A stretch of DNA of 8,483 bases from Solobacterium sp. (GTDB lineage: Bacteria; Bacillota_I; Bacilli_A; Erysipelotrichales; Erysipelotrichaceae). A model generated the notes under the pieces. That model worked only from the letters and a program-made list of their open reading frames with translations. It was not told the origin of the DNA and did not search any database. The DNA is taken from the NCBI GenBank assembly GCA_017543025.1, contig JAFYGX010000174.1, forward strand, positions 1 through 8,483, written 5' to 3'. Positions 1 to 7,073 of the stretch are shown here, piece after piece; position 1 is the first letter of the stretch; each line of letters opens with the position of its first letter. Position numbers and translations under genes: made by a program.

Positions 1-2453
1 AAGGTATCTATCACCGCAGATGTTTCACTGTCTCTTCCATACCCCCGCAGCGAGGCAGGGTCTCCGTTATCCGCACTAATCACTGTCCCGCCTTTTACCG
101 AAAATGTAATCGTCTGATCAGCTCCGCTGACCGGATTCCCGTTCTGATCAAGCAGTGCGGCAATTACATACACCAGCTTACGGCCGGCATCAGTTTCCTG
201 AGGTGCGCTGACAGACAGCTGAATCCGGGACGGGGCCGACGGTGTGCGCACGGTATTTCTGCCGCTTGTCACACTGATCAGAGTTCCGTTTTCATCATAT
301 GCAGCTGCCGTCAGTTCGCCCGGCTGAAACCGGACTTTTGTGTTCAGCGAGAGAGAGCCGTTATACGTACGGTAGCTGTGTCCTGCTTCCGTCGTGACAG
401 TTTCCGCTTTTACCCGTCCAAGTGAGCGCCCGTTCAGAAACAGCTCCACCTGCGGCGCATTCGTATATACCGTCACCGCTGTATCATTGAAGAACCCCTT
501 TGCAAGATTGTCCGGATTCCAGTCCGGCAGAATATGCAGCACAGTCAGATCATCACGCCATTGACTCTGATAGAAATAGAAGGAATCTTTCTTCAGTCCT
601 GCGGTATCGATTACGCCGAAATAGGAACGGTTGGGATGGGGAAGTCCATCCGTGAGAGATCCCGGTTCCAGCTTGTTCCATGGCTCCGGTTCGCCAAGAT
701 AGTCAAAGCCGGTCCAGATAAACTCTCCGGCAATAAAATCCCGGCTGACCGTATGTTTCCAGGCATCTTCCGCCCGCATGCCCCATTCGACAGACTCCCG
801 GTCAAATGCAGTGATCTGAAAGCGGGTCTGATCGATTCCCTCAGCGGCATATTCACCTCTTGACCCATACGCGCTGGCCGTCTCGCTTCCATAGAGACAC
901 CACTCCGGGTGTTCCGCATGATAGCGTTCCATCGATTCACCCGTCGCATAATTCAGACCGATTACCCCGCCGGCATCCGCAACGGCCTGATCCAGTTCCA
1001 TCTGAAGCGCATTTTCCTTCAGGGTCATGTTGTCGGCAATCGTCACCGGTTTATCTGTGCATTCTTCTCTGATCCAGGAACACAGTTCTTCCGCATATCG
1101 CCCGTATTCCGACGTATCTCCTCCGATGTTTCCGAGAATTTCATTTCCGATGGAATACAAAATCACACATGGTTCATTCCGGGAATGGCGCACCATCTCC
1201 CGGCAGTCATATTCCGCCCAGGTCATGCCCGGTTTTCCGTTCAGTATTTCATTCTGCCCGGATATCGGTTCCGCAAAACAGCGGCTGTAATCATACATGT
1301 TGTAATTTTTTGCATTCGTCCATGTATCAAACGCTTCTTCAATCACCAGTATTCCGCGTGAACTGCATTGTTCCAGAAAGAAAGACGAAGCCGGATTGTG
1401 TGCTGTGCGAACCGCATTGATTCCCATTTCCTGCAGCAGATCCAGGCGCCGCATCAGCGCGCTTTTCTCTTCTGCAGCACCAAGCGAGCCAAGGTCGTGA
1501 TGAAGGCAGACGCCCTTCAGCTTGCGGTTTTTCCCGTTCAGAAAGAAGCCTTTATCCGGGTCAAACACCGCATTCCGGCAGCCGAATCTGATATCCAGTT
1601 CATCTGTATGCTTTCCCGAGCGGTCCTTCAATTCTGCGTGCAGAAGGTACTGCACCGGATTGTCAACATCCCACAGGGCCAGCGAAAGACCGGTAAAGCT
1701 TACCGTCGCTTTTTCACTTCCGCCGGCAGGAATCAGAAGACTGCATTCCTTCTGTTCACTGACACGCATGCCGTTCTCATCACTCAGATACAGCAGGACA
1801 TCCGCTTCGCAATCACGCCCGGTATGATTCTCCGCCGTCAGTTCTGCCTGAACTTCTCTGCATTCTGTTTCCGAGGTTTTCGGCGTTATGATCACACCAT
1901 AACGCCCGATGCATACCGGATCGCAGACTGTCAGCTTCAGATCACGGAAAATCCCGCTTCCGCTGTACCACCGGCTTCCCGGAATTTCATTGTCAAACCC
2001 GATCAGCAGCTCATTTTCCGTTTTTCCGTCCGCAATCAGATCCCTGGAAAGATCAAACGCAAACCCGGTATAGCTGTACGGATGCGTTCCAAGCAGCCGG
2101 CCGTTCACCCGGACCTCCGCATTCTGTGAAATCCCTTCTGCTTCCAGAAGAATCCGTTTTCCGGCAAGCTCTTCCGCAAGGATCACAGTTTTCCGGTATG
2201 TCCCTTTTCCTCCGGGCAGAAATCCGCTTTCTGCTTCAGATTCTGCTGAAAACGGTTCGAAAATCGAACAGTCATGCGGAAGATCCGTTTCAGTCCATCC
2301 GCTCTCTCCCTCACGCTGAAACTGCCAGCCTGTATTAAACAGCCTGGTTCGTTCACCGGCAGTAATTGTTTCTGATTGCTTCGTACCATATGCGTTTACC
2401 GGAATCGCCTGCAGAAACAGAATGGCACAGATCAGTAATACAAGTCGTTTCAT
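1..2453 (-). CDS. Secreted glycoside hydrolase family 2 beta-galactosidase, 3' end outside window
   Basis: Exported retaining glycosidase, most likely a beta-galactosidase acting on dietary or host glycans; substrate is inferred. The frame stays open for 817 codons and runs off base 1. An in-frame TAG two codons upstream (2457-2459) fixes this ATG as the earliest start, and it opens directly into a signal peptide (MKR, hydrophobic core, cleavage near A21). Domains in order: GH2 sugar-binding jelly roll (about 35-200, with PHD at 59-61), Ig-like GH2 domain (about 205-310), TIM barrel (about 315-600, with VRTAHNP around R349), DUF4982-like domain from about 643 (VELFLNGRSLG), and a GH2 domain-5/Ig-like module from about 740. 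Acid/base is E438 in SIGNE. The nucleophile is most likely E524 in YGSETAS; the spacing of 86 fits the family (76 in LacZ). FIWTGFDYLGEP follows as the usual aromatic subsite strand. No strong Shine-Dalgarno is visible. Any wall anchor would lie outside the window. Confidence 0.93.
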   Translation of the reverse strand, partial: MKRLVLLICAILFLQAIPVNAYGTKQSETITAGERTRLFNTGWQFQREGESGWTETDLPHDCSIFEPFSAESEAESGFLPGGKGTYRKTVILAEELAGKRILLEAEGISQNAEVRVNGRLLGTHPYSYTGFAFDLSRDLIADGKTENELLIGFDNEIPGSRWYSGSGIFRDLKLTVCDPVCIGRYGVIITPKTSETECREVQAELTAENHTGRDCEADVLLYLSDENGMRVSEQKECSLLIPAGGSEKATVSFTGLSLALWDVDNPVQYLLHAELKDRSGKHTDELDIRFGCRNAVFDPDKGFFLNGKNRKLKGVCLHHDLGSLGAAEEKSALMRRLDLLQEMGINAVRTAHNPASSFFLEQCSSRGILVIEEAFDTWTNAKNYNMYDYSRCFAEPISGQNEILNGKPGMTWAEYDCREMVRHSRNEPCVILYSIGNEILGNIGGDTSEYGRYAEELCSWIREECTDKPVTIADNMTLKENALQMELDQAVADAGGVIGLNYATGESMERYHAEHPEWCLYGSETASAYGSRGEYAAEGIDQTRFQITAFDRESVEWGMRAEDAWKHTVSRDFIAGEFIWTGFDYLGEPEPWNKLEPGSLTDGLPHPNRSYFGVIDTAGLKKDSFYFYQSQWRDDLTVLHILPDWNPDNLAKGFFNDTAVTVYTNAPQVELFLNGRSLGRVKAETVTTEAGHSYRTYNGSLSLNTKVRFQPGELTAAAYDENGTLISVTSGRNTVRTPSAPSRIQLSVSAPQETDAGRKLVYVIAALLDQNGNPVSGADQTITFSVKGGTVISADNGDPASLRGYGRDSETSAVIDT

Positions 2454-2600
2454 TCGCTAATATTCTAGCAGAAGCAGATGCCTGCTGATCCCGTCAGACG
2501 AAAACTCTTCCTTCTGACTGAGTTCGGTTTCTGTTTCCGATTGTTTTATATTCTGTATGCGGCCAAAACCCGCTATATTGGTTTCAGACAGAAATTCAAG
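2454..2600. promoter_or_regulatory. Divergent intergenic region between beta-galactosidase and DUF3810 gene
   Basis: About 147 bases separate the two divergent start codons, so promoters for both should lie here. On the plus strand TATATT (2574-2579) could be a -10 box about 20 bases before the ATG at 2601; the hexamer 17 bases upstream (TTCTGT) is a poor -35. On the minus strand TAGAAT lies too close to the beta-galactosidase start to be its -10, and TATAAA further upstream lacks a -35. An inverted repeat GTCAGA/TCTGAC (2493-2498 and 2513-2518) and a short stem AGCAG/CTGCT (2473-2477 and 2482-2486) fall between the genes and could be an operator or 5' leader structure. Function is inferred from position. 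Confidence 0.35.
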
Positions 2601-3734
2601 ATGACGAAACACACGGAACACTTTACAGAAAACCTGACTGGCAGAACAAAGCTCCGCTTTCTATTCACCGCTGTACTGATTGCGGCAGACGTACTTTTCA
2701 TGTGGCTGTTTCACCGGTATCCTTCCTTCTTTTTCCCCGGTTACCGGTCTGTTTCCAAACTATGGATCGGCTTTCTGGCGCATATCTCCTCGATCTTCCC
2801 GATTGCCGTATGGGATATCGGAGCCATTCTCCTGTTCCTGCTGTTTCTCTGTTCATTCATTTCCGTGATCCGGGCACGGAAACCCTTTCTTCCATGGCTT
2901 TCCGCTGTACTTCTGATCATCGCCTGCCTTGTTTCCGAAGTCATCCTCGGCTGGATGCTGAACCATTACGCTCCGCCGCTTGCGGATGAGATCGGTCTTG
3001 AAGTGCGGCCCGCTTCCGTTTCCGAACTTCACGAAGCCTGTGAGTACTATCTGCAGAAAGCCGCAGAATATGCCCCGCTCATTGAGCGCAGCGAGGACGG
3101 GCATCTGGTCCGGCCGCAGTTTTACGCAATTGCCGGAACGGCCGGAATGTCCTATACCCGGATCAGCGAAACCTGGCCGGTATTCAAAGGGCCTTCCGTT
3201 CCGGTAAAAGGGCTTACGGCAGCCGGGGAATATCTGATGTACAACGGGATTATCGGAATCTTCATGCCGATTACCGGCGAAGCAGGCGTGCCCTATACCG
3301 TACCTTCTGCCCCGCTTCCGTTTACGATGGCACATGAAGCCGCGCACCGGACAGGGATTGCCAGTGAAGAAGAAGCGAATTTCGCAGCCTTTCTTGCCTG
3401 TATTCACAGCGATGACATCTTCTTCCGCTACAGCGGATATTACTCCGCATTCTCCTACTGCTATTCCTCGCTTTATGCTGCAGATGCGAAGCTTGCACGT
3501 TCAGTAGTTCAGAACTGCGAAACCAGTACCGGCGCTCTGCTTGTTATGCTGGACCGCAGAGAAGCCGCTGAGGTATATCAGTCATACGAATCCCCGCTGA
3601 AAGATATCTCCGATCAGGTCAATGATACGTATCTCAAAACCTTCTCTCAGGAAAGCGGAATCCGGTCCTACGGCGAAGTAACCGATGATCTGCTCGCATG
3701 GTATCGCATGCAGGAAGAGAAGAATTCTTTCTGA
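2601..3734 (+). CDS. DUF3810 family membrane protein with HExxH metalloprotease-like motif
   Basis: Putative membrane zinc metallopeptidase of unknown substrate, 377 residues from this start. About three hydrophobic segments come first (roughly 19-37, 54-92 and 97-121), then a large, probably extracytoplasmic domain. The family signature is clear: an LPFTMAHEAAHRTG segment with HEAAH at about 245-249, followed by EEEANF about eight residues later, then RYSGYYSAF. The HExxH plus downstream acidic residue resembles zinc peptidase active sites; proteolysis itself is inferred. The same frame also opens at ATG 2478, adding 41 residues (418 in total). I prefer 2601 because the extension looks non-family, its ATG sits in a short inverted repeat in the intergenic region, and the possible -10 box lies downstream of it. 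Neither ATG has a good ribosome binding site. It is transcribed divergently from the beta-galactosidase and followed by a separately promoted glycosyltransferase. Confidence 0.85.
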   Translation: MTKHTEHFTENLTGRTKLRFLFTAVLIAADVLFMWLFHRYPSFFFPGYRSVSKLWIGFLAHISSIFPIAVWDIGAILLFLLFLCSFISVIRARKPFLPWLSAVLLIIACLVSEVILGWMLNHYAPPLADEIGLEVRPASVSELHEACEYYLQKAAEYAPLIERSEDGHLVRPQFYAIAGTAGMSYTRISETWPVFKGPSVPVKGLTAAGEYLMYNGIIGIFMPITGEAGVPYTVPSAPLPFTMAHEAAHRTGIASEEEANFAAFLACIHSDDIFFRYSGYYSAFSYCYSSLYAADAKLARSVVQNCETSTGALLVMLDRREAAEVYQSYESPLKDISDQVNDTYLKTFSQESGIRSYGEVTDDLLAWYRMQEEKNSF

Positions 3735-3737
3735 GAA

Positions 3738-3756
3738 ACAGCAGTTCTTCTGCTGT
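3738..3756 (+). repeat. Short perfect hairpin after DUF3810 gene
   Basis: ACAGCAG (3738-3744) and CTGCTGT (3750-3756) form a 7-bp stem with a 5-base loop, starting four bases after the stop codon. No T-tract follows, so it is not a convincing intrinsic terminator. It lies just upstream of the TATAAT used for the next gene and could protect the 3' end of the mRNA or overlap the -35 region. Confidence 0.4.
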
Positions 3757-3783
3757 GTGCTTGCGGATGAAAGAAGCTATAAT
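3754..3783 (+). promoter_or_regulatory. Probable promoter of the glycosyltransferase gene
   Basis: A consensus -10 box TATAAT occupies 3778-3783. The hexamer at the right distance upstream (around 3754-3759, TGTGTG) is a poor -35, so the promoter may need an activator or be weak. It would give a leader of roughly 65-70 bases containing a T-run (about 3795-3801), a bulged stem TACCGG/CCGGGTA (3816-3821 and 3831-3837), and then the ribosome binding site. Confidence 0.45.
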
Positions 3784-3840
3784 ACGGATATAAGGTTTTT
3801 TCATTGATCATTCATTACCGGCAGACAATTCCGGGTAAGA

Positions 3841-3847
3841 AAGGAGA
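3841..3847 (+). promoter_or_regulatory. Shine-Dalgarno site of the glycosyltransferase gene
   Basis: AAGGAGA lies about ten bases before ATG 3857. It is the only strong ribosome binding site in the window and fixes the start of the glycosyltransferase. The other starts here have weak sites or rely on overlap with the upstream stop. Confidence 0.75.
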
Positions 3848-3856
3848 GTTCCTGTC

Positions 3857-4972
3857 ATGGCAAAACGGAAACCGAAATTACTGCAGTTTGCGGAGAATCT
3901 GAGCGGCGGTGTTCTTACCTACCTGATCAGCCTGAGCGAACGTCTGAAGCCATCCTATGACCTTGCGATTGCCTATTCTGCCGATCAGGATTCCCCGGGA
4001 AACCTCACCTCGCTGTTTCCTGACGGCATCCCGCTGTATCCGATTGAAACATTTGAAGGAGAAGGCAACTTTCTGAAAGAATCAAAAGCCCGCGCCCAGC
4101 TGCGTGACGTCGTCCTCCGGGAAAAGCCGGACCTGATTCACATGCACGGATACAAAGCCGGAAAGATCGGCAGAAAAGCACTGGATGGAATGGGTATTCC
4201 CCTGTTCTATACCCCGCATGGTTATCTCTATCTTTCAGATACACACAACGTGCTCACCCGCTCCCTCTACCGGACAAATGAGGCTGCGGCAGCACGCACC
4301 AACTGCATGACCATTGCCTGTTCAAAAGGAGAATTTGCCGAAACACTCGGTTTAACCCAGAACGCTGTCTTCGTAAACAACGGGATCGATCTTGAACGTC
4401 TGGACTCCATTCTGAGCGGTTTCACGCCCGCCCCGCATTCGTTTACAGTATTTACCAGTGGCCGTATCAACAAACAGAAAAACCCTGAGCTGTTCAATGA
4501 AATTGCCCAGGTCATGAATGATGTGAAGTTTGTATGGATCGGCGACGGTTCCTACCGGCAGAAGCTTACAGCTCCGAATATTGAAGTGACCGGCTGGATG
4601 AGCCGGGAAGATTCAATCCGGCGGGCAGCGGAATCCGACGTCTTTCTGCTCACGTCTCTCTGGGAGGGGCTTCCGATTTCCCTCCTTGAAGCCATGTATA
4701 TGAAAAAACTCTGTATTGTCAATGACGTTGTCGGCTCCCGGGATGTCATTACCAATGGTGAAAACGGTTATCTGGTCAATAACGCCGCTTCCTTTGTCAA
4801 TGCAATTCATCATGCCCGCACGGAGGAGGCCATGGAAATCTGCCGAAATGCGCATGAAGATATCAGAGCACATTACAGTATTGACGCCATGACAGAAGAA
4901 TATGACCGGATCTATCAGCAGGCGCTGAAAGAAGCCGCTGAGCAGGAACAGCTGCAGGCAGCTGATCTCTGA
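3857..4972 (+). CDS. GT4 family glycosyltransferase (GT-B fold)
   Basis: Cytoplasmic, nucleotide-sugar-dependent retaining glycosyltransferase of 371 residues, a normal length for the family. The N-terminal acceptor-side Rossmann lobe has SGGVLTYL (16-23), a PDLIHMHGYKAG segment (91-102) and TPHGY (119-123). The hinge has NNGID (174-178). The donor lobe has SGRINKQKNPE (201-211, with R203 and K206/K208 where the family binds the donor phosphates), WIGDG (227-231), and the EX7E signature in WEGLPISLLEAM (E270 and E278). Family members build capsule, exopolysaccharide, teichoic acid or glycolipid chains; the donor and acceptor cannot be told from sequence. It appears monocistronic, with its own promoter, a good Shine-Dalgarno and a terminator 11 bases after the stop, so it is not part of a visible polysaccharide cluster. 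No hydrophobic segment is seen; the C-terminus ends in a Glu/Gln/Ala-rich helix. Confidence 0.92.
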   Translation: MAKRKPKLLQFAENLSGGVLTYLISLSERLKPSYDLAIAYSADQDSPGNLTSLFPDGIPLYPIETFEGEGNFLKESKARAQLRDVVLREKPDLIHMHGYKAGKIGRKALDGMGIPLFYTPHGYLYLSDTHNVLTRSLYRTNEAAAARTNCMTIACSKGEFAETLGLTQNAVFVNNGIDLERLDSILSGFTPAPHSFTVFTSGRINKQKNPELFNEIAQVMNDVKFVWIGDGSYRQKLTAPNIEVTGWMSREDSIRRAAESDVFLLTSLWEGLPISLLEAMYMKKLCIVNDVVGSRDVITNGENGYLVNNAASFVNAIHHARTEEAMEICRNAHEDIRAHYSIDAMTEEYDRIYQQALKEAAEQEQLQAADL

Positions 4973-4983
4973 GCATATCCATA

Positions 4984-5027
4984 AAAATGAGAGTGATTTC
5001 CGCAGAGCTGCAGAGCACTCTCATTTT
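4984..5027. terminator. Bidirectional intrinsic terminator between convergent genes
   Basis: AAAATGAGAGTG (4984-4995) and CACTCTCATTTT (5016-5027) form a perfect 12-bp stem around a 20-base loop. On the plus strand a T-rich run continues (TTTTCTTTGTTTT, 5024-5036), ending the glycosyltransferase transcript. On the minus strand the complementary tract TTTTTAT follows, ending the phosphodiester glycosidase transcript. The position between two convergent stop codons supports two-way use. Confidence 0.9.
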
Positions 5028-5044
5028 CTTTGTTTTCCGGTCTC

Positions 5045-6037
5045 TTATGACCGCTTCATCAGGATGTTCAGAATATCCGGTTTCCGCTTCCGTCTGAGAA
5101 TTGCGGCTTCCCTGTCAAACACCGGCTCATCCGGAGGCAGTTCAGTCAGGAAGACATACGGATAATTCACCAGGGTGTCTTCATAAATCATCTGGCAGGA
5201 GCCACCGCCGTCCAGCCGGATCGCATCCGTAACGTGTTCGTTTCGCAGAAACGCCCGGACAGCTTCTTCTTTTACAGTGCCGTAGATTTCCAGCAGAAGA
5301 AACTGACCGTCACTTCGCTGGGCAAAAACCGTCAGTGCACGTCCGTAGGTACGGTAATTAATCGCACCGTAATCACCGCGGGTAATATCCTGTTCACACC
5401 CGTCCGCAAAATACGTATAGGAACCGGAGATTCCGTTTTCCGCCTCGATCAGATACCCCGTCCAGTAAGACCAGTTATGATCTCCCTGCCAGCTGCCGTT
5501 CTTCCAGCCATGGTAGCGCAGTGCCATTCCGTAAACATTGAAATACGCTGTCGCATAGCCGCTTCCATAAGCAGGTGTATTCCGTTCGCCATGCCATTGC
5601 GTCCATTCATTTTCTGTCCGGACCGCACCAACCGGTTTTCCGTTCTGAATTGTTCCATTGGAAAAATATCCGGCGTTGATTCCGCCCACCCGGACATACC
5701 CCTGCCTGAGAAGCGCATCATCTTTCAGCTGACTGAGATATACCGGCTGCTCACTGTAGTCCACTTTCACAAATGTTGTTTCCGAAGGATCAACCCGAAG
5801 AACATCATATTCCACGCCGTCAATCCAGCCGCTCTCATGCCTGACCCGGGGAATGGTTCCCTCTTCTGCATACACATTCAGTGCAGTTGAAATCCGGCGG
5901 CGCTCATAATGCGCTTTTTTCACTTCATCCCAGCAGTTGATCACGGGCTCCGCATGAACAGTGAAAGGCATCCCCCACAGAACTGCCGCAAGGGATGCAC
6001 ACAGATATCTTCTGATTCCGCTTTTCTGAAACCTCAT
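5045..6037 (-). CDS. Secreted phosphodiester glycosidase (NAGPA domain) protein
   Basis: Exported protein of 330 residues with the NAGPA-type phosphodiester glycosidase fold (PF09992 family), which in the human enzyme removes GlcNAc from a phosphodiester. Bacterial members are thought to act on sugar-phosphate links in envelope polymers; the substrate here is unknown. The signal peptide has a basic start, a hydrophobic core at about 11-26, and VHA at 27-29 before the likely cleavage site. Family motifs are GGINAGYFSNG (118-128) and AIRLDGGGSCQM (272-283), the conserved glycine-rich active-site strand. NYRTYGRALTVF (227-238) sits where members carry a conserved Arg. The C-terminus (313-330) is strikingly basic (RRKRK, then KR), an unusual tail that may contact anionic envelope polymers. 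An in-frame TAA two codons upstream fixes the start; no clear Shine-Dalgarno is seen. It lies 58 bases after the DUF362 gene, so it may have its own promoter or extend that operon. Confidence 0.85.
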   Translation of the reverse strand: MRFQKSGIRRYLCASLAAVLWGMPFTVHAEPVINCWDEVKKAHYERRRISTALNVYAEEGTIPRVRHESGWIDGVEYDVLRVDPSETTFVKVDYSEQPVYLSQLKDDALLRQGYVRVGGINAGYFSNGTIQNGKPVGAVRTENEWTQWHGERNTPAYGSGYATAYFNVYGMALRYHGWKNGSWQGDHNWSYWTGYLIEAENGISGSYTYFADGCEQDITRGDYGAINYRTYGRALTVFAQRSDGQFLLLEIYGTVKEEAVRAFLRNEHVTDAIRLDGGGSCQMIYEDTLVNYPYVFLTELPPDEPVFDREAAILRRKRKPDILNILMKRS

Positions 6038-6095
6038 AGTTTATTCTGCCGCTGAATCTCAGAACCATTCGGATATATACTGCTTCTGACTTTTC
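6038..6095 (-). promoter_or_regulatory. Possible promoter region of the phosphodiester glycosidase gene
   Basis: On the minus strand an AT-rich TATATA (plus-strand 6074-6079) could be a -10 box about 36 bases before the ATG, but I see no acceptable -35. A 5-bp hairpin TCTGA/TCAGA (6085-6089 and 6096-6100) overlaps the DUF362 stop codon and lacks a T-run, so it is not a terminator. Cotranscription from the upstream operon remains possible. Confidence 0.25.
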
Positions 6096-7073
6096 TCAGA
6101 TCAGTCTGAACGGCTTTACGCCCTTCACCGCTTCTTTCGCATCAATCACAGCGTTATCGTGATCAATGTCGATCAGCGTATAACGGTCATTTCCCATGCC
6201 GAGTTCTTTCATATACGAAAGCTGACGCAGGCCGTGACGGGTTTCAATCCGCTCCACAAGGTCATGATGATCAGCTTCGCACATCGCATAAACCATATCA
6301 ATGCTTGCCTGATCAGCCGCAAGAATATCCAGACTTGCGACAATACCGACATTCGGCGTAACAACCGGTGCCGCTGCACGTCCTTCACAGTCACAGGAAA
6401 CCGACATATTGCGCATGACATTGATATAGCTTACCTTTGGCCCGAAATGATCAATCGTCGCTTTGGTGGATTCGCTGATCCGCTCCATCAGTTCTTCTTC
6501 CGCAATGCTCCACATGTTGTCTGAACCTTCTGCTGTGTGGATCATCTTCTTGCCGATCCGGCCGTCCGCGCATCCGATGCCGATATTTTTGTTGGAGCCG
6601 CCGAAACCGCCCATCGCATGCCCTTTGAAATGCGTCAGGGCAAGCAGGGAATCATAATTTTTCATATGATCACCGACGGACATTTCCGTAAACCATTTTC
6701 CGCCTCTGACAGGCCACATCTCCGTCCCGTCTTCATCCATGATATCGACCGGCGCAAAGGTCCATCCGTTCACCTCAAGCGTTTTACGATGCTGAGGTGT
6801 TGTATAGCGGTCTCCCTCATAATATGTGTTTGTCTCAACAATTGCCGCATCCTTATCCAGTTCTTCTTCGAACAGCAGCTTTACCCATTCGCGCGGAATA
6901 ATATTCGGTCCGAGCTGCTCGCCGGTATGAAGCTTTACGGCAATTCTTCCGGTCAGATTCGACGAAACAAGCCGGTAGATCTTCTGAAGTCCTTCCGCTG
7001 AAAGATCACGTGTAAAATATACTGTCGATTCTGCACCTGTCCGTTCATCAAACGGGATATACATGGTTGTCAC
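6096..7073 (-). CDS. DUF362 domain protein without ferredoxin insert
   Basis: Cytoplasmic protein of 325 residues in the DUF362 family (PF04015), whose biochemical role is unknown; relatives are often labelled iron-sulfur proteins. Visible landmarks are VKLHTGE (46-52), TNTYYEGDRYTTPQH (81-95), HFKGHAMGGFGGSNKNIGIG (148-167) followed by C168, SCDCEG (226-231), PNVGIVASLDILAAD (240-254), and an LGMG segment near the end. The CxxCxxC ferredoxin motifs of longer members are absent; C168, C227 and C229 are the cysteines that could bind a metal. The start is GTG at 7071-7073, overlapping the stop of the HD-GYP gene as GTGA. An ATG three codons in (7062-7064) is the alternative, but a GAGG element lies about ten bases before the GTG. 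The overlap implies translational coupling with the HD-GYP gene. No signal peptide or membrane segment is seen. Confidence 0.85.
   Translation of the reverse strand: MTTMYIPFDERTGAESTVYFTRDLSAEGLQKIYRLVSSNLTGRIAVKLHTGEQLGPNIIPREWVKLLFEEELDKDAAIVETNTYYEGDRYTTPQHRKTLEVNGWTFAPVDIMDEDGTEMWPVRGGKWFTEMSVGDHMKNYDSLLALTHFKGHAMGGFGGSNKNIGIGCADGRIGKKMIHTAEGSDNMWSIAEEELMERISESTKATIDHFGPKVSYINVMRNMSVSCDCEGRAAAPVVTPNVGIVASLDILAADQASIDMVYAMCEADHHDLVERIETRHGLRQLSYMKELGMGNDRYTLIDIDHDNAVIDAKEAVKGVKPFRLI

Noticed and set aside
1368..2129. Long plus-strand open frame of 253 codons opposite the beta-galactosidase
   Set aside because: The minus strand encodes a clear GH2 protein with family motifs here. The plus-strand translation has no recognisable motifs and is a shadow frame.
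2478..2600. N-terminal 41-codon extension of the DUF3810 gene starting at ATG 2478
   Set aside because: It has no ribosome binding site, its ATG lies in a short inverted repeat only 25 bases from the divergent start, and its sequence does not resemble the family's N-terminus. It is kept as an alternative only.
2853..3407. Minus-strand open frame of 184 codons inside the DUF3810 gene
   Set aside because: The plus strand carries the DUF3810 signature across this stretch; the antisense product is featureless.
3738..3756. Intrinsic terminator of the DUF3810 gene
   Set aside because: The 7-bp stem is perfect but no T-tract follows it.
5234..5890. Plus-strand open frame of 218 codons opposite the phosphodiester glycosidase
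   Set aside because: It is antisense to a gene with a signal peptide and NAGPA motifs, and its translation shows no domain features.
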